A stretch of 64,000 nt of DNA from Streptomyces coelicoflavus (GTDB lineage Bacteria; Actinomycetota; Actinomycetes; Streptomycetales; Streptomycetaceae), in contig NZ_BEWB01000006.1 of NCBI RefSeq assembly GCF_003112555.1, positions 496,001 to 560,000 of the forward strand, read 5' to 3'. The first letter of the stretch is position 1; the number at the start of each line of letters is the position of its first letter. Position numbers and translations under genes: made by a program. Below are positions 23,315 through 32,587 of this stretch, piece by piece. The notes beneath the pieces were generated by a model, which saw nothing but the letters and a program-made list of their open reading frames with translations, did no database searches and had not been told where the DNA came from.

Positions 23315-25549
23315 TCAGCCGCGGTTCAGCTCGAACCACACCACCTTGCCGGTGCTCAGCCGCGTGGCGCCCCAGCGCCGGGCCAGCCGGTTCACCAGGT
23401 ACAGCCCGCGCCCGCCCTCGTCGGTCGCCCGCGCCTGCCGCAGCCGGGGCAGCTGCGGCACGTCGTCGCCGACCTCGCAGCGCAGCACATCCGTGCGCAG
23501 CAGGCGCAGGGTGACCGGCTTCGAGGCGTACCGCACCGCGTTGGTCACGACCTCGCTGACGAGCAGCTCCACGGAGTCCGTGAGGTCCTCCATGCCCCAG
23601 CGGGCGAGTGCGCGCCGGGCCAGGCGGCGGGCCTTGCCGGGCGCCGCGTCCTCCGGCTCCAGGAACCAGTACGCGACGTCGCTGGGCGCGATGCCGTCGA
23701 AGCGGGCGGCGAGCAGCGCGATGTCGTCGTCCCGGTCGCCCGGGCCGAGCATGTCGAGCACCTCGTCGCAGAGGGCTTCGAGGGGCGGCGGATGGTCGGG
23801 TCCGGTGAGCTGTGCGGTCGCCGCCAGGCGCTCCCGCAGCTGCTCTATGCCGGTCCACACGTCGCGCAGCCGGGACTCGACCAGGCCGTCCGTGTACAGC
23901 AGCAGGGTCGCGCCGGCCGGGGCGTCCAGCTCCACGGCCTCGAAGTCCACGCCGCCCACGCCGATCGGGGCGCCGGCCGGCACCCGCAGCACCTCGGCGT
24001 GGCCGCCCAGGTGCAGCAGGACGGGCGGCGGGTGGCCGGCGTTGGCGACGGTGATGCGGTGCGTGACCGGGTCGTACACCGCGTACAGGCAGGTCGCCAT
24101 GCGGTCGGTGCCCAGGCGCTGCGCCTGCTCGTCCAGGTGGTGCAGCACCTCCTGCGGCGGCAGGTCGAGCCCGGCCAGGGTCTGCGCCGTGGTCCGCAGC
24201 TGGCCCATGATGGCCGCCGACGTCATGGAATGGCCCATCACGTCCCCGACGACCAGCGCGACCCGGCTGCCCGGCAGCGGGATGGCGTCGTACCAGTCGC
24301 CGCCGACCCGCGCGGTCTCGGCGGCCGGGAGGTAGCGGGAGGCCAGCCGTACGCCGGTGCAGCGCGGGAGGTTCTCCGGGAGCATCGTGCGCTGCAACTC
24401 GTCGGCGATGTACGCCTCGCGCCCGTACAGCACCGCCTTGTCGATGCCCAGCGCGCTGTGCGTGGCGAGCTGCGCCGCCACCAGCAGGTCGTCGGCCTCG
24501 AAGGCGATGCGCTCCGGGCCGCGCAGGAACAGCGCGGCGCCGATCACCCGGCGGCGGCCGCGCAACGGCGCGAGGATCGCCCTGCGGCCGTCGGGCAGGG
24601 GGAAGTCGCGCTCCTCGCCCAGCAGTTCCGGCAGCGCGGCGCGGGCGGCCGGGGTGTCCGTGAAGACCGGGCGCACCCCGCGCAGCACCTCGGCCAGCGC
24701 GCTGCCCGGCCGCACCTCGCACAGCTCGGCGCCGACCGTCTCCAGCTCCGTGGGCTCGGGCTGGGGCACGGGGGCGAAGCCGCCCTCGGTGTCCCGCTCG
24801 GCCGGTATGCGGTCGGTGCGCCGCAGCCGCAGCACCAGGGGGCCGGTGGGCCGCTCGTCGCCGACGGGCAGCGGCTCGCGCAGATAGACCAGGATGGCGT
24901 CCGCGAACGTCGGCACGGTGGCCCGGCACAGCCCCATCACGATCTCGTCGAGGTCCATGCCCCGGGCGATCCGCCGGGTCGCGGCGCCCACGAAGCGCAG
25001 CCGGTCCCCGTCCCGCCGCATGGGCGTGGGCCGGCCGGGCGCGGTGGGCTGCCCGGTACGCCGGTCCGGCTCCGGTGCCTCTCCGGGCCGGCCCGCGACA
25101 CCGGCCGGCTCCCCGGACCCCGGACGCACCGGACCGGCCGGTCCGCCGCCCGGGGCGACGTCACCCGGGGCCACCTCACCCGGGGGCAGGGCACCCGCGG
25201 CCACGTCGCCCGGCGCCGTGTCCGCCGGAGGTACGTCGCCGGACCGGGCGCCGGCCGGCTGCCCGCCGTCCGGCTGGACCGGGACGCCCTCGGACACGGG
25301 ACGCGGCCGGTGCGCGTCGGGCTCGGCGGCCTGCTCGGCGCCCGGCTGGGCGTGCTCGAAGGTCCCCGGGGAGCCCGCGCCCGCGGCGGTCGGGGTCCGT
25401 CCGGTGCGCCCCTGGGCCGGTAAGGCCGGCCCGGAGGTGTCCGGCGGCACGGGGGTACGCAGGAGCGCCCCGCGGGGATCCGTGGGGTCGCCGCCCGTCG
25501 AGGGGCGGTCGAAGGATGTCGGGTGCTCCGTCACGCGTGTCGAATCCAT
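23315..25549 (-). CDS. GAF-SpoIIE phosphatase-HATPase regulator
   Basis: A 744-residue three-domain signalling protein. Residues 1-170 are Pro/Gly/Ala-rich and disordered, with repeated GDV(A/P)PG-like units. A GAF-type sensor spans about 185-345. The PP2C/SpoIIE domain spans about 360-590, with metal-binding acidic motifs GGDWYDAIPL, VVGDVMGHS, LLLYTDGLVESR and DDDIALLAARF. The C-terminal 120 residues are an RsbW-type ATPase (LVSEVVTNAVRYA; EGGRGLYLVNRLARRWG). Such fusions combine phosphatase and kinase of a partner-switching system for an alternative sigma factor. The target anti-sigma antagonist is not encoded next to it. Confidence 0.9.
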   Translation of the reverse strand: MDSTRVTEHPTSFDRPSTGGDPTDPRGALLRTPVPPDTSGPALPAQGRTGRTPTAAGAGSPGTFEHAQPGAEQAAEPDAHRPRPVSEGVPVQPDGGQPAGARSGDVPPADTAPGDVAAGALPPGEVAPGDVAPGGGPAGPVRPGSGEPAGVAGRPGEAPEPDRRTGQPTAPGRPTPMRRDGDRLRFVGAATRRIARGMDLDEIVMGLCRATVPTFADAILVYLREPLPVGDERPTGPLVLRLRRTDRIPAERDTEGGFAPVPQPEPTELETVGAELCEVRPGSALAEVLRGVRPVFTDTPAARAALPELLGEERDFPLPDGRRAILAPLRGRRRVIGAALFLRGPERIAFEADDLLVAAQLATHSALGIDKAVLYGREAYIADELQRTMLPENLPRCTGVRLASRYLPAAETARVGGDWYDAIPLPGSRVALVVGDVMGHSMTSAAIMGQLRTTAQTLAGLDLPPQEVLHHLDEQAQRLGTDRMATCLYAVYDPVTHRITVANAGHPPPVLLHLGGHAEVLRVPAGAPIGVGGVDFEAVELDAPAGATLLLYTDGLVESRLRDVWTGIEQLRERLAATAQLTGPDHPPPLEALCDEVLDMLGPGDRDDDIALLAARFDGIAPSDVAYWFLEPEDAAPGKARRLARRALARWGMEDLTDSVELLVSEVVTNAVRYASKPVTLRLLRTDVLRCEVGDDVPQLPRLRQARATDEGGRGLYLVNRLARRWGATRLSTGKVVWFELNRG

Positions 25550-25831
25550 CCGTCCGGGACTGCGCGCGGCGCGTGCAGTTCGTCCCGCAGAAATCCCGAT
25601 ACCCGCAATCCGTGTCCAAGGAACGGGATTCCCGCGTGGTCAGAGGCAGTTCCTGTGTCACCGTCGGACCGTCTGCGGCCCACCCGGGTGTTGCCCTCGT
25701 ACCTCTCGATCACGTCCTGCCGCCCCTCGGTGACGATCGGTCAGGCGCAGTGCCCACTGCGCCGGTTGCCGCTGCCGCGCTCATTGCGGAGGACGATCCT
25801 ACGTTTGTTGCCGGGGGGCACATCAAGGGTC
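25550..25831. other. Intergenic region upstream of the phosphatase gene
   Basis: About 280 bases with no supported gene. It contains the hairpin at 25744-25763, downstream of the DUF402 gene, and presumably the phosphatase promoter. Confidence 0.5.
25744..25763 (-). terminator. Candidate terminator after the DUF402 gene
   Basis: Perfect 8-bp stem GGCGCAGT / ACTGCGCC with a 4-base loop, about 70 bases past the DUF402 stop. There is no T-tract. Confidence 0.4.
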
Positions 25832-26542
25832 TCATGAGGACACGTGCGCGGGCGTGCGATCCCAGTCCCCCGGCAGGGCAGGTACCGGCCACGCCGGATC
25901 GGGCCGCCAGTCCTCCCAGCCGTCGGCGAACGGGGACCCCCAGGCCCGGATCTCCGCGACCGCGGCCCGGCCCGCCCGGCGCACCCGCCCGGCCAGCGCC
26001 GGGTCCATCAGCCGGTCCCGCTGGGCCTGCGCGAACTCGTCCTCGTCCCGCCAGTGCCAGGTGCGGTCCGGGTGCACGGAGATGTCCAGGAAGTGGTCCT
26101 CGGAGTCGACGCCGCCCTCCCAGCGGGCCAGCGGCTGCTCCAGGTTCACGTACCAGTTCTTGAACCGCCAGCCCGGGTCCCAGAACAGCCACACCGACCA
26201 GGCCTCGCCGGGCCGCGCCAGCTTCAGCACCCCCGTGCCGAACCACCGGTCGCGCTGCACGGTGCGCGGCTTGGTGTAGCGCGAGGCCAGCGGTTCCAGG
26301 TGCACGGGCGTACCGTCCGCGAGGACCGGCTTCACGCATTCGGTGCCGGGCGCCAGCCACACGGCGAGCAGGTCGGCGTCGTCCCGTACGACGGTGACGG
26401 GGCGCGCGATGTGCACGTGCGGGCCGCCGTTCTCCCGGTACCGCCACAGGATGTGACGGCCGGGCGCCCAGTGGCCCCCGGGGCCCGCCGGACCGTCCGC
26501 TGCCGGTCCCGTCGCCGCGCTCACCGCTTCAGCGTCTGTCAT
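25832..26542 (-). CDS. DUF402 domain protein
   Basis: A 236-residue protein with a DUF402 domain in the centre: WSVWLFWDPGWRFKNWYVNLEQP and the acidic metal-binding block VDSEDHFLDISVHPDRTWHWRDEDEF. Family members related to FomD and Ntdp hydrolyse phosphate esters of nucleotides or cytidylyl conjugates with divalent metal; the acidic cluster here fits that chemistry, but the substrate is unknown. ATG 26542 gives a Gly/Ala-rich N-terminal extension of about 25 residues. It lies between the phosphatase and fumarase genes on the same strand but separated from both. Confidence 0.8.
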   Translation of the reverse strand: MTDAEAVSAATGPAADGPAGPGGHWAPGRHILWRYRENGGPHVHIARPVTVVRDDADLLAVWLAPGTECVKPVLADGTPVHLEPLASRYTKPRTVQRDRWFGTGVLKLARPGEAWSVWLFWDPGWRFKNWYVNLEQPLARWEGGVDSEDHFLDISVHPDRTWHWRDEDEFAQAQRDRLMDPALAGRVRRAGRAAVAEIRAWGSPFADGWEDWRPDPAWPVPALPGDWDRTPAHVSS

Positions 26543-26645
26543 GCGGAGATATTAGGTGCCATGGCCATCCGGCGCGCCGGTGATCGCGAGAGCGTGCGCC
26601 GGTGTACGCCGGGCGCTCGTCCCCCGGGGCTCCCCATGGGGCCCG

Positions 26646-28031
26646 TCACGGACGGGTCATCCGCAGCACGTCCAGCGCCTCGTCCAGCTGCTCGCCGGTC
26701 AGGTCGCCGCGTTCGACGTACCCGCTCTCCAGCACCACCTGACGGATCGTCTTCCGCTCCGCCAGCGCCTTCTTGGCGACCTTGGCGGCCTCCTCGTACC
26801 CGATGTACTTGTTGAGCGGCGTGACGACGGAGGGGGACGACTCGGCGTACTCGCGGGCCCGCTCCCGGTGCGCGACGATCCCGTCCACCGTCCGGTCGGC
26901 GAGCAGCCGGGAGACGTTGGCCAGCAGGCGCACCGACTCCAGTACGTTCTTGGCGATCACCGGCAGCATGACGTTCAGCTCGAAGTTGCCGGCCGCCCCG
27001 GCGGCGGCGACCGTCGCGTCGTTGCCGGTGACCTGGGCGGCGACCATGAGCACGGCCTCGGGGATCACCGGGTTGACCTTCCCCGGCATGATCGACGACC
27101 CCGGCTGGAGGTCGGGCAGCGCGATCTCCGCGAGCCCGGTGCGCGGACCGGACGCCATCCACCGCAGGTCGTTGGCGATCTTCGTGAGCCCGACGCCGAT
27201 GGTCCGCAGCTGTCCGCTCGTCTCGACGATGCCGTCCCGGGCGCCCTGCGCCTCGAAGTGGTCGCGCGCCTCGGTCAGCGGCAGCCCGGTCGCGCGGGCC
27301 ACCTCCTCGATGACGGCGGCGGAGAAGCCGGGCGGGGTGTTGATGCCGGTGCCCACGGCGGTGCCGCCCAGCGGCAGTTCGGCCAGGCGGGGGAGCGACG
27401 CCTCCAGCCGCTCGATGCCGTACCGCACCTGGGCCGCGTACCCGCCGAACTCCTGGCCCAGCGTGACCGGCGTGGCGTCCATGAGGTGCGTGCGCCCCGA
27501 CTTCACCACGTCGGCGAACTCCTCCGCCTTGCGCTCCAGGGCGCCGGCGAGGTGGTCGAGGGCCGGGATCAGGTCACGGGTGACGGCGGCGGTGGCGGCG
27601 ATGTGGATGGAGGACGGGAAGACGTCGTTGGACGACTGGGAGGCGTTGACGTGGTCGTTGGGATGCACGTCGCGGCCGAGCCGTTCACCGGCCAGGGTCG
27701 CGAGGACCTCGTTGGTGTTCATGTTGGACGAGGTCCCGGAGCCGGTCTGGAACACGTCCACGGGGAAGTGCTCGTCCCACTTCCCCTCGGCGACCTCGGC
27801 GGCCGCCTCCCGGATCGCGTCGGCGACGTCCCGGTCGAGCACGCCCAGGTCGGCGTTGACCTTGGCAGCCGCGCCCTTGATCCGCGCGAGCGCCTCGATG
27901 TGCGCGCGCTCGATGCGCTGCCCGGAGACGGGGAAGTTCTCGACGGCACGCTGGGTCTGCGCCCGCCACTTGGCGTGGGCGGGGACGCGGACCTCGCCCA
28001 TGGAGTCGTGCTCGATGCGGTAGTCGCTCAT
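26646..28031 (-). CDS. fumC: Fumarate hydratase class II
   Basis: A 461-residue class II fumarase, the oxygen-stable enzyme that interconverts fumarate and malate in the TCA cycle. The family signature GSSIMPGKVNP is present, along with TGSGTSSNMNTNEV (substrate loop), HPNDHVNASQSSNDVFP and GRTHLMDATPVTLGQEF. The length is that of typical FumC (about 460). A second, class I fumarase is encoded 1.8 kb away on the same strand. It starts at ATG 28031 and ends with the short helical SLL-type tail. Confidence 0.97.
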   Translation of the reverse strand: MSDYRIEHDSMGEVRVPAHAKWRAQTQRAVENFPVSGQRIERAHIEALARIKGAAAKVNADLGVLDRDVADAIREAAAEVAEGKWDEHFPVDVFQTGSGTSSNMNTNEVLATLAGERLGRDVHPNDHVNASQSSNDVFPSSIHIAATAAVTRDLIPALDHLAGALERKAEEFADVVKSGRTHLMDATPVTLGQEFGGYAAQVRYGIERLEASLPRLAELPLGGTAVGTGINTPPGFSAAVIEEVARATGLPLTEARDHFEAQGARDGIVETSGQLRTIGVGLTKIANDLRWMASGPRTGLAEIALPDLQPGSSIMPGKVNPVIPEAVLMVAAQVTGNDATVAAAGAAGNFELNVMLPVIAKNVLESVRLLANVSRLLADRTVDGIVAHRERAREYAESSPSVVTPLNKYIGYEEAAKVAKKALAERKTIRQVVLESGYVERGDLTGEQLDEALDVLRMTRP

Positions 28032-28142
28032 ACCGGGTACAGCGTGCGGGGCGGGGCGGATGTTCCTGGACCGGGCCGAACGGGTGCGGGGTCACGGCGT
28101 GGCTCGGCGGCGGACGGGTGGTGACTCGGCGGCGGCCCGGGA

Positions 28143-28170
28143 ACGGCCGGCCCGCGGGTGGGCCGGCCGT
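28143..28170. terminator. Terminator between the M28 peptidase and fumC
   Basis: Perfect 11-bp stem ACGGCCGGCCC / GGGCCGGCCGT with a 6-base loop, 27 bases past the peptidase stop on the minus strand. Confidence 0.75.
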
Positions 28171-28196
28171 CCGGTTCGGCCCTGCCGTCCGGCGGG

Positions 28197-29603
28197 TCAG
28201 CCTTCCCGCAGGCTCACGTCGTCCAGGACGAAGCTGGTCTGAAGACTGCGGTCCTCGCTGCCGGTGAAGCTCAGGGTCACCTGCCGGCCGGCGTAGGCGC
28301 CGAGGTCGACCGTGCGCTGCACATAGCCGCTCCGGGCGTCCACGTTGGACAGGGTGGCGAGCGTGGTGCCGTCGGCCTTCACCGTGAAGGTGTCGTACGC
28401 CGTCGACCCCGACTCGTCGGTGTCGATGTGCAGCCAGTACGTGAGGCTGGTGCACCCGGCCGGCACGGTCACCGTCTGGCCGACCGACTCGGTGTGCGTG
28501 GAACCGTATCCGGCGAGCCACGCGAAGCGGGTCCCGCTGTGCGCCGACTGGCCCGAGTGGGCGCCGATGGTGCCGGTGTCCCCGGTCCACGGCGTGCTGC
28601 CGCTCTCGAAGCCGCCGTTGACGACGGGGTCGGTGTCGCACCCGTCGCCGCCGTCGTCGCCGGTGCCCACGGCGCGCTGCCAGATGGTGTACGCGATGCC
28701 GTCCGACGCCCGGTCCAGGCCGGTGGTGTTGATGTTGTCGAGGTTGTCGCACGACCGGTGGTAGCACGGGTCGTACGAGGCCCCGGCGGTGCCGCCCCAC
28801 TTGGCGGCCTGTGAGGAGGTCTTGCGGGCACCGGCGCCCATCGCGTAGCCCGAGGTCGGGATGCCGTACTGCTCGAAGGAGTAGTCGTCGCTGCGCCCGG
28901 CGCCCTCGGTGTTCTCCTCGGGTTGCAGGCCCAGCGAGTCCCAGTACGCCTTCATGGGCGCCGCGGCGGCCGAGGTGACGTGGTTGATGAAGTAGCCGCC
29001 GTTGGTGGAGGCGATCATGTCGAAGTTGTAGTACGCCGTGATCGCGGACCGCTGCGCCGAGGAGAGCGAGCGGACGTAGAAGTCGGAGCCGTTGAGCCCC
29101 TGTTCCTCGTCGGTCCACCAGGCGAAGCGGACCCGGCCCTTCATCGTCGGGTTCTGCTGCGCCAGGGTCAGGGCGTTCTCCAGGAGGGCGGCCGAGCCCG
29201 AGCCGTTGTCGTTCATGCCGGGGCCCGCCGACACGCTGTCGAGGTGGGCGCCGAACATGTACACATCGTTGGCGTCGCCGTGCGGCCACTCGGCGATCAG
29301 GTTGGGACCGGCGCCGCTGCTGCAACCGGACGTGCACGGCTGCTCGGTGACGGTGTAACCGGCCGCCTGAAGCTTGCCCTTCACGTAGGCGACGGAGTCG
29401 CGGTATCCCTGGCCGGTCGAGCGGCGGTTGCCGCCGTTGCGTCCGGCTATGGAGTTCAGCTCGGTCAGATGCGCCTTCACCTTCGTCACGTCGACGTCGG
29501 GCGACTGGGCGGTGGGCGCGGAGTCGGCGGCGACGGCGGGGAGTGTGCCGAGGCCGAGCGCGACGGCGAGGGACAGGCTCGCCACGGCGAATCTTCGTTT
29601 CAC
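28197..29603 (-). CDS. Secreted M28 family zinc aminopeptidase
   Basis: A 468-residue exported peptidase. The signal peptide is KRRFAVASLSLAVALGLGTL with cleavage after VAA near residue 25. The M28 catalytic domain (about 35-310) resembles Streptomyces griseus aminopeptidase. The di-zinc ligands lie in FGAHLDSV (His), MNDNGSGSAALLE (bridging Asp), FAWWTDEEQGLNGSDF (catalytic Glu pair), YNFDMIAS (Asp) and PCYHRSCDN (His). A C-terminal beta-jellyroll of about 140 residues (VNGGFESGSTPWTGDTGTIG and FVLDDVSLREG) follows; it is absent from the minimal enzyme and may bind substrate or wall. GTG 29603 follows GGAGG at eight bases. A strong inverted repeat lies 40 bases upstream. Confidence 0.93.
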   Translation of the reverse strand: MKRRFAVASLSLAVALGLGTLPAVAADSAPTAQSPDVDVTKVKAHLTELNSIAGRNGGNRRSTGQGYRDSVAYVKGKLQAAGYTVTEQPCTSGCSSGAGPNLIAEWPHGDANDVYMFGAHLDSVSAGPGMNDNGSGSAALLENALTLAQQNPTMKGRVRFAWWTDEEQGLNGSDFYVRSLSSAQRSAITAYYNFDMIASTNGGYFINHVTSAAAAPMKAYWDSLGLQPEENTEGAGRSDDYSFEQYGIPTSGYAMGAGARKTSSQAAKWGGTAGASYDPCYHRSCDNLDNINTTGLDRASDGIAYTIWQRAVGTGDDGGDGCDTDPVVNGGFESGSTPWTGDTGTIGAHSGQSAHSGTRFAWLAGYGSTHTESVGQTVTVPAGCTSLTYWLHIDTDESGSTAYDTFTVKADGTTLATLSNVDARSGYVQRTVDLGAYAGRQVTLSFTGSEDRSLQTSFVLDDVSLREG

Positions 29604-29643
29604 CTTTGGTCCTCCAGAAGTGGCTGAGGGGTGGCCACGCAGA

Positions 29644-29668
29644 ACATGTACGCATGGCGTGTACATGT
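29644..29668. promoter_or_regulatory. Inverted repeat operator upstream of the M28 peptidase
   Basis: ACATGTAC (29644-29651) and GTACATGT (29661-29668) form a perfect 8-bp dyad with a 9-base spacer, 41 to 65 bases before the start. The flanking GCATGGCGT resembles the sequence around the PadR operator at 19222. Confidence 0.6.
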
Positions 29669-29788
29669 CGGAGCGGCGAAAGACTCACAGGGGAAGCCGG
29701 GGCAGTCAATGGAGCGGACGCCCGGGAGGGCAGGTTGTCCGAAAGAAGAACCGTGTGTTCGCTATCCGGACACGAGAGGAGAGACGAA

Positions 29789-29818
29789 AGGCCGGCCCGG
29801 ACGGGTCCGGACCGGCCT
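29789..29818 (-). terminator. Terminator after the class I fumarase
   Basis: AGGCCGGCCCGGA pairs with TCCGGACCGGCCT (one mismatch), loop CGGG, about 26 bases past the stop on the minus strand. Confidence 0.7.
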
Positions 29819-29844
29819 GCCGCTGAGCCGTGGAGCGGCGAGGG

Positions 29845-31545
29845 TTACGCCAGTCCCGGCCCCCGCACCGGGATCGTCGTGAACGTCGGCGCGGGCGCCG
29901 GGTCCTGGAAGAAGTCGTTGCCCTTGTCGTCCACCACGATGAACGCGGGGAAGTCCTCGACCTCGATCTTCCAGACCGCCTCCATGCCGAGCTCCTCGTA
30001 CTCGACGACCTCCACCTTCTTGATGCAGTCCTGCGCGAGCCGCGCCGCGGGACCGCCGATCGAGCCCAGGTAGAAGCCGCCGTGCGTGTCGCACGCGTCG
30101 GTGACCTGCTTGCTCCGGTTGCCCTTGGCCAGCATCACCTTGGAGCCGCCCGCCGCCTGGAACTGCTCCACGTAGGAGTCCATGCGCCCGGCGGTGGTCG
30201 GACCGAAGGAGCCGGAGGCGTACCCCTCGGGCGTCTTGGCCGGACCCGCGTAGTACACCGGGTGGTCCTTCAGGTACTGCGGCATCTCCTCGCCCGCGTC
30301 CAGCCGCTCCTTGATCTTGGCGTGCGCGATGTCGCGGGCCACGACCAGCGGACCGGTCAGCGACAGCCGGGTCTTGACCGGGTGCCTCGTCAGCTCGGCC
30401 AGGATGTCGTCCATGGGCTGGTTGAGGTCGACCTTGACACTTGGCCGATCAGCGGCTTCGCCGCGGGCGCCGTCCGCGTCGAGGTGCTCGTCCGTCGTCT
30501 CCGGCAGGAACCGGGCCGGGTCGGTCTCCAGCTGCTCCAGGAAGACGCCCTCGGCGGTGATCTTGGCGACCGCCTGCCGGTCCGCCGAGCAGGACACGGC
30601 GATGGCGACCGGGCAGGACGCCCCGTGCCGGGGGAGGCGCACCACGCGTACGTCGTGGCAGAAGTACTTGCCGCCGAACTGCGCGCCGATGCCGATCTTC
30701 TGGGTCAGCTCGAAGACCTTCTCCTCCAGCTCCTGGTCCCGGAAGCCGTGCCCGAGCTCCGAACCCTCGGCCGGGATCTCGTCCAGGTAGTGCGCGGAGG
30801 CGTACTTCGCGGTCTTCAGCGCGTACTCGGCGGACGTGCCGCCGACCACGATCGCCAGGTGGTACGGCGGGCAGGCGGCCGTACCGAGCGAGCGGATCTT
30901 CTCCTCCAGGAACTTCATCATGGAGGACTCGTTCAGGACGGCCTTCGTCTCCTGGTAGAGGAAGGACTTGTTGGCCGAGCCGCCGCCCTTCGCCATGAAC
31001 AGGAACTTGTAGGCGCCGCCGTCGGTCGCGTACAGCTCGATCTGGGCCGGGAGGTTGGAGCCGGTGTTCTTCTCCTCCCACATGGTGAGCGGCGCCATCT
31101 GGGAGTAGCGCAGGTTCAGGTTCTTGTAGGCGTCGTAGATGCCCCGGCTCAGGGCCTCCTCGTCGCCGCCCGCGGTGAGCACGTTCTGGCCGCGCTTGCC
31201 CATGACGATCGCCGTGCCGGTGTCCTGGCACATGGGCAGCACGCCCGCCGCCGCGATGTTCGCGTTCTTCAGCAGGTCCAGGGCGACGAACTTGTCGTTG
31301 CCGGACGCCTCCGGGTCGTCGATGATGCGGCGCAGCTGCGCCAGGTGGGCGGGGCGCAGGTAGTGCTGGATGTCGTGGATGGCCTCCTCCGCCAGCTTGC
31401 GCAGCGCCTCCGGCTCCACCTTGAGGAACGTCCGCCCGTCGGCCTCGAAGGTGGAGACGCCCTCGGCGGTCACCAGCCGGTACGGAGTGGTGTCCTCGCC
31501 CTGGGGGAGCAGATCGGTGTACGCGAACTCAGGCATCTCGCCCAT
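29845..31545 (-). CDS. Fumarate hydratase class I (4Fe-4S)
   Basis: A 566-residue class I fumarase with alpha and beta parts fused in one chain. Probable iron-sulfur cysteines are in LPMCQDTGTAIV, TAACPPYHLAIVVGG and GKYFCHDVRVVRLPRHGASC. The beta part includes GPTTAGRMDSYVEQFQAAGG and KGNRSKQVTDACDTHGGFYLGSIGG. The enzyme catalyses fumarate to malate and is normally sensitive to oxygen and to iron limitation. It complements the stable class II enzyme encoded nearby. ATG 31545 fits the family start (MPEFAYTDLLPQGEDTT at residue 4). Confidence 0.95.
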   Translation of the reverse strand: MGEMPEFAYTDLLPQGEDTTPYRLVTAEGVSTFEADGRTFLKVEPEALRKLAEEAIHDIQHYLRPAHLAQLRRIIDDPEASGNDKFVALDLLKNANIAAAGVLPMCQDTGTAIVMGKRGQNVLTAGGDEEALSRGIYDAYKNLNLRYSQMAPLTMWEEKNTGSNLPAQIELYATDGGAYKFLFMAKGGGSANKSFLYQETKAVLNESSMMKFLEEKIRSLGTAACPPYHLAIVVGGTSAEYALKTAKYASAHYLDEIPAEGSELGHGFRDQELEEKVFELTQKIGIGAQFGGKYFCHDVRVVRLPRHGASCPVAIAVSCSADRQAVAKITAEGVFLEQLETDPARFLPETTDEHLDADGARGEAADRPSVKVDLNQPMDDILAELTRHPVKTRLSLTGPLVVARDIAHAKIKERLDAGEEMPQYLKDHPVYYAGPAKTPEGYASGSFGPTTAGRMDSYVEQFQAAGGSKVMLAKGNRSKQVTDACDTHGGFYLGSIGGPAARLAQDCIKKVEVVEYEELGMEAVWKIEVEDFPAFIVVDDKGNDFFQDPAPAPTFTTIPVRGPGLA

Positions 31546-31576
31546 TCCTCACTCGACATCACGCGCGGCTGGATTT

Positions 31577-31622
31577 CGCCGGATCCCGGCGGATCCCACG
31601 GCGGGATCCCGGCGGATCCCCC
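31577..31622. repeat. Short GGCGGATCCC direct/inverted repeats
   Basis: At least four overlapping copies of (C)GG(C)GGATCCC, each containing the palindrome GGATCC, lie 30 to 80 bases upstream of the class I fumarase start. They could fold into alternative hairpins. Confidence 0.55.
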
Positions 31623-31790
31623 GGCGCTTCTCGCAGCAACGACGGCTGGCCTCCATCGGCAGCGCCATCCAGCGTAGAACCTGCCCACCGCGCCGAGCCT
31701 GTGAGGTAAGGCTCAGTTGGCCGCCCTCGGGGCGACGGCAGGGTGCGACAAGGTTGTCCACAGGGCTGGTCGCGATCTATCGCGTTTCGG

Positions 31791-31802
31791 TACGCTACGG
31801 CC
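31791..31802 (+). promoter_or_regulatory. Candidate leaderless -10 before the DUF1707 gene
   Basis: TACGCT (31791-31796) lies six bases before GTG 31803 and no ribosome binding site is visible, the layout of a leaderless transcript. Confidence 0.4.
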
Positions 31803-32483
31803 GTGGACCTTCACAAGCACGCCCCCGCCGCACCGCGTACCTCCGAGCTGCGCGCCTCGGACGCCGACCGTGATCGCGTGGCCGACATGCTGCGCGAAGC
31901 CCTCGCCGAGGGGCGGCTCACCGCCGACGAGCACGCCGAGCGCGTCGAGGGCGTGCTGGCCGCCAAGACCGTCGGCGAGCTGGACGTCTTCGTGCGTGAC
32001 CTGCCCGCCGCCCACCGCGGCCGGGACGACGCCGCCCCGGCCCCCCACCGTCCCACCGCCGGCGCCATCCCGGCGGAGCCCGACGAGAACGTGGTGGCGG
32101 TCTTCAGCAGCGCGGTCCGCAAGGGCCGCTGGCGGGCCAACCGCCGCATCCACGCCTACGCGGTCTTCGGCAGCGTCGAGATAGACCTCAGCGAGGCGGT
32201 CTTCGAGTACCAGCAGGTCGTCGTCAAGGCGTTCTCCGTCTTCGGCAGCGTGGAGGTGCGCGTCCCGGAGAACGTGTCGGTGCGCGGCGCGGGCGGCGGC
32301 GTGCTCGGCAGCTTCGAGGTCCACACCCACGACTCCGCCGAGGCCGACGCCCCCGTCGTCTACGTGGACGGCTGGGCCGTCCTCGGCAGCGTCGAGGCGC
32401 GTCCCAAGCGCGGCAAGGTCGTCGCGGACATCCTGGACCGGGTGCACCGGCGGGTCGAGAAAGGTGTGCGCAAGCACCTGTAG
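31803..32483 (+). CDS. DUF1707 and LiaF-like domain protein
   Basis: A 226-residue protein. The N-terminal DUF1707 domain (about residues 12-70) has the typical LRASDADRDRVADMLREALAEGRLTADEHAERVE. The C-terminal part is a repetitive beta structure of the cell-wall-active antibiotic response (LiaF/YvqF) type with the repeated phrase VFGSVEIDL, VFGSVEVRVP, LGSFEVHT and VLGSVEAR. Relatives occur in envelope stress systems; the exact role is unknown. No membrane segment is present, so it is cytoplasmic or membrane-peripheral. The GTG at 31803 probably starts a leaderless message. Confidence 0.85.
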   Translation: MDLHKHAPAAPRTSELRASDADRDRVADMLREALAEGRLTADEHAERVEGVLAAKTVGELDVFVRDLPAAHRGRDDAAPAPHRPTAGAIPAEPDENVVAVFSSAVRKGRWRANRRIHAYAVFGSVEIDLSEAVFEYQQVVVKAFSVFGSVEVRVPENVSVRGAGGGVLGSFEVHTHDSAEADAPVVYVDGWAVLGSVEARPKRGKVVADILDRVHRRVEKGVRKHL

Positions 32484-32587
32484 CGCGGCCCGGCAGCGGT
32501 TGGGAACCCAGTGCATAGGCACGCGTACAACGGGTAAGCCTTGACGCATCGTCTCTCGCTAGCGAAGCCGTCGTCAGGAGTAGACCC

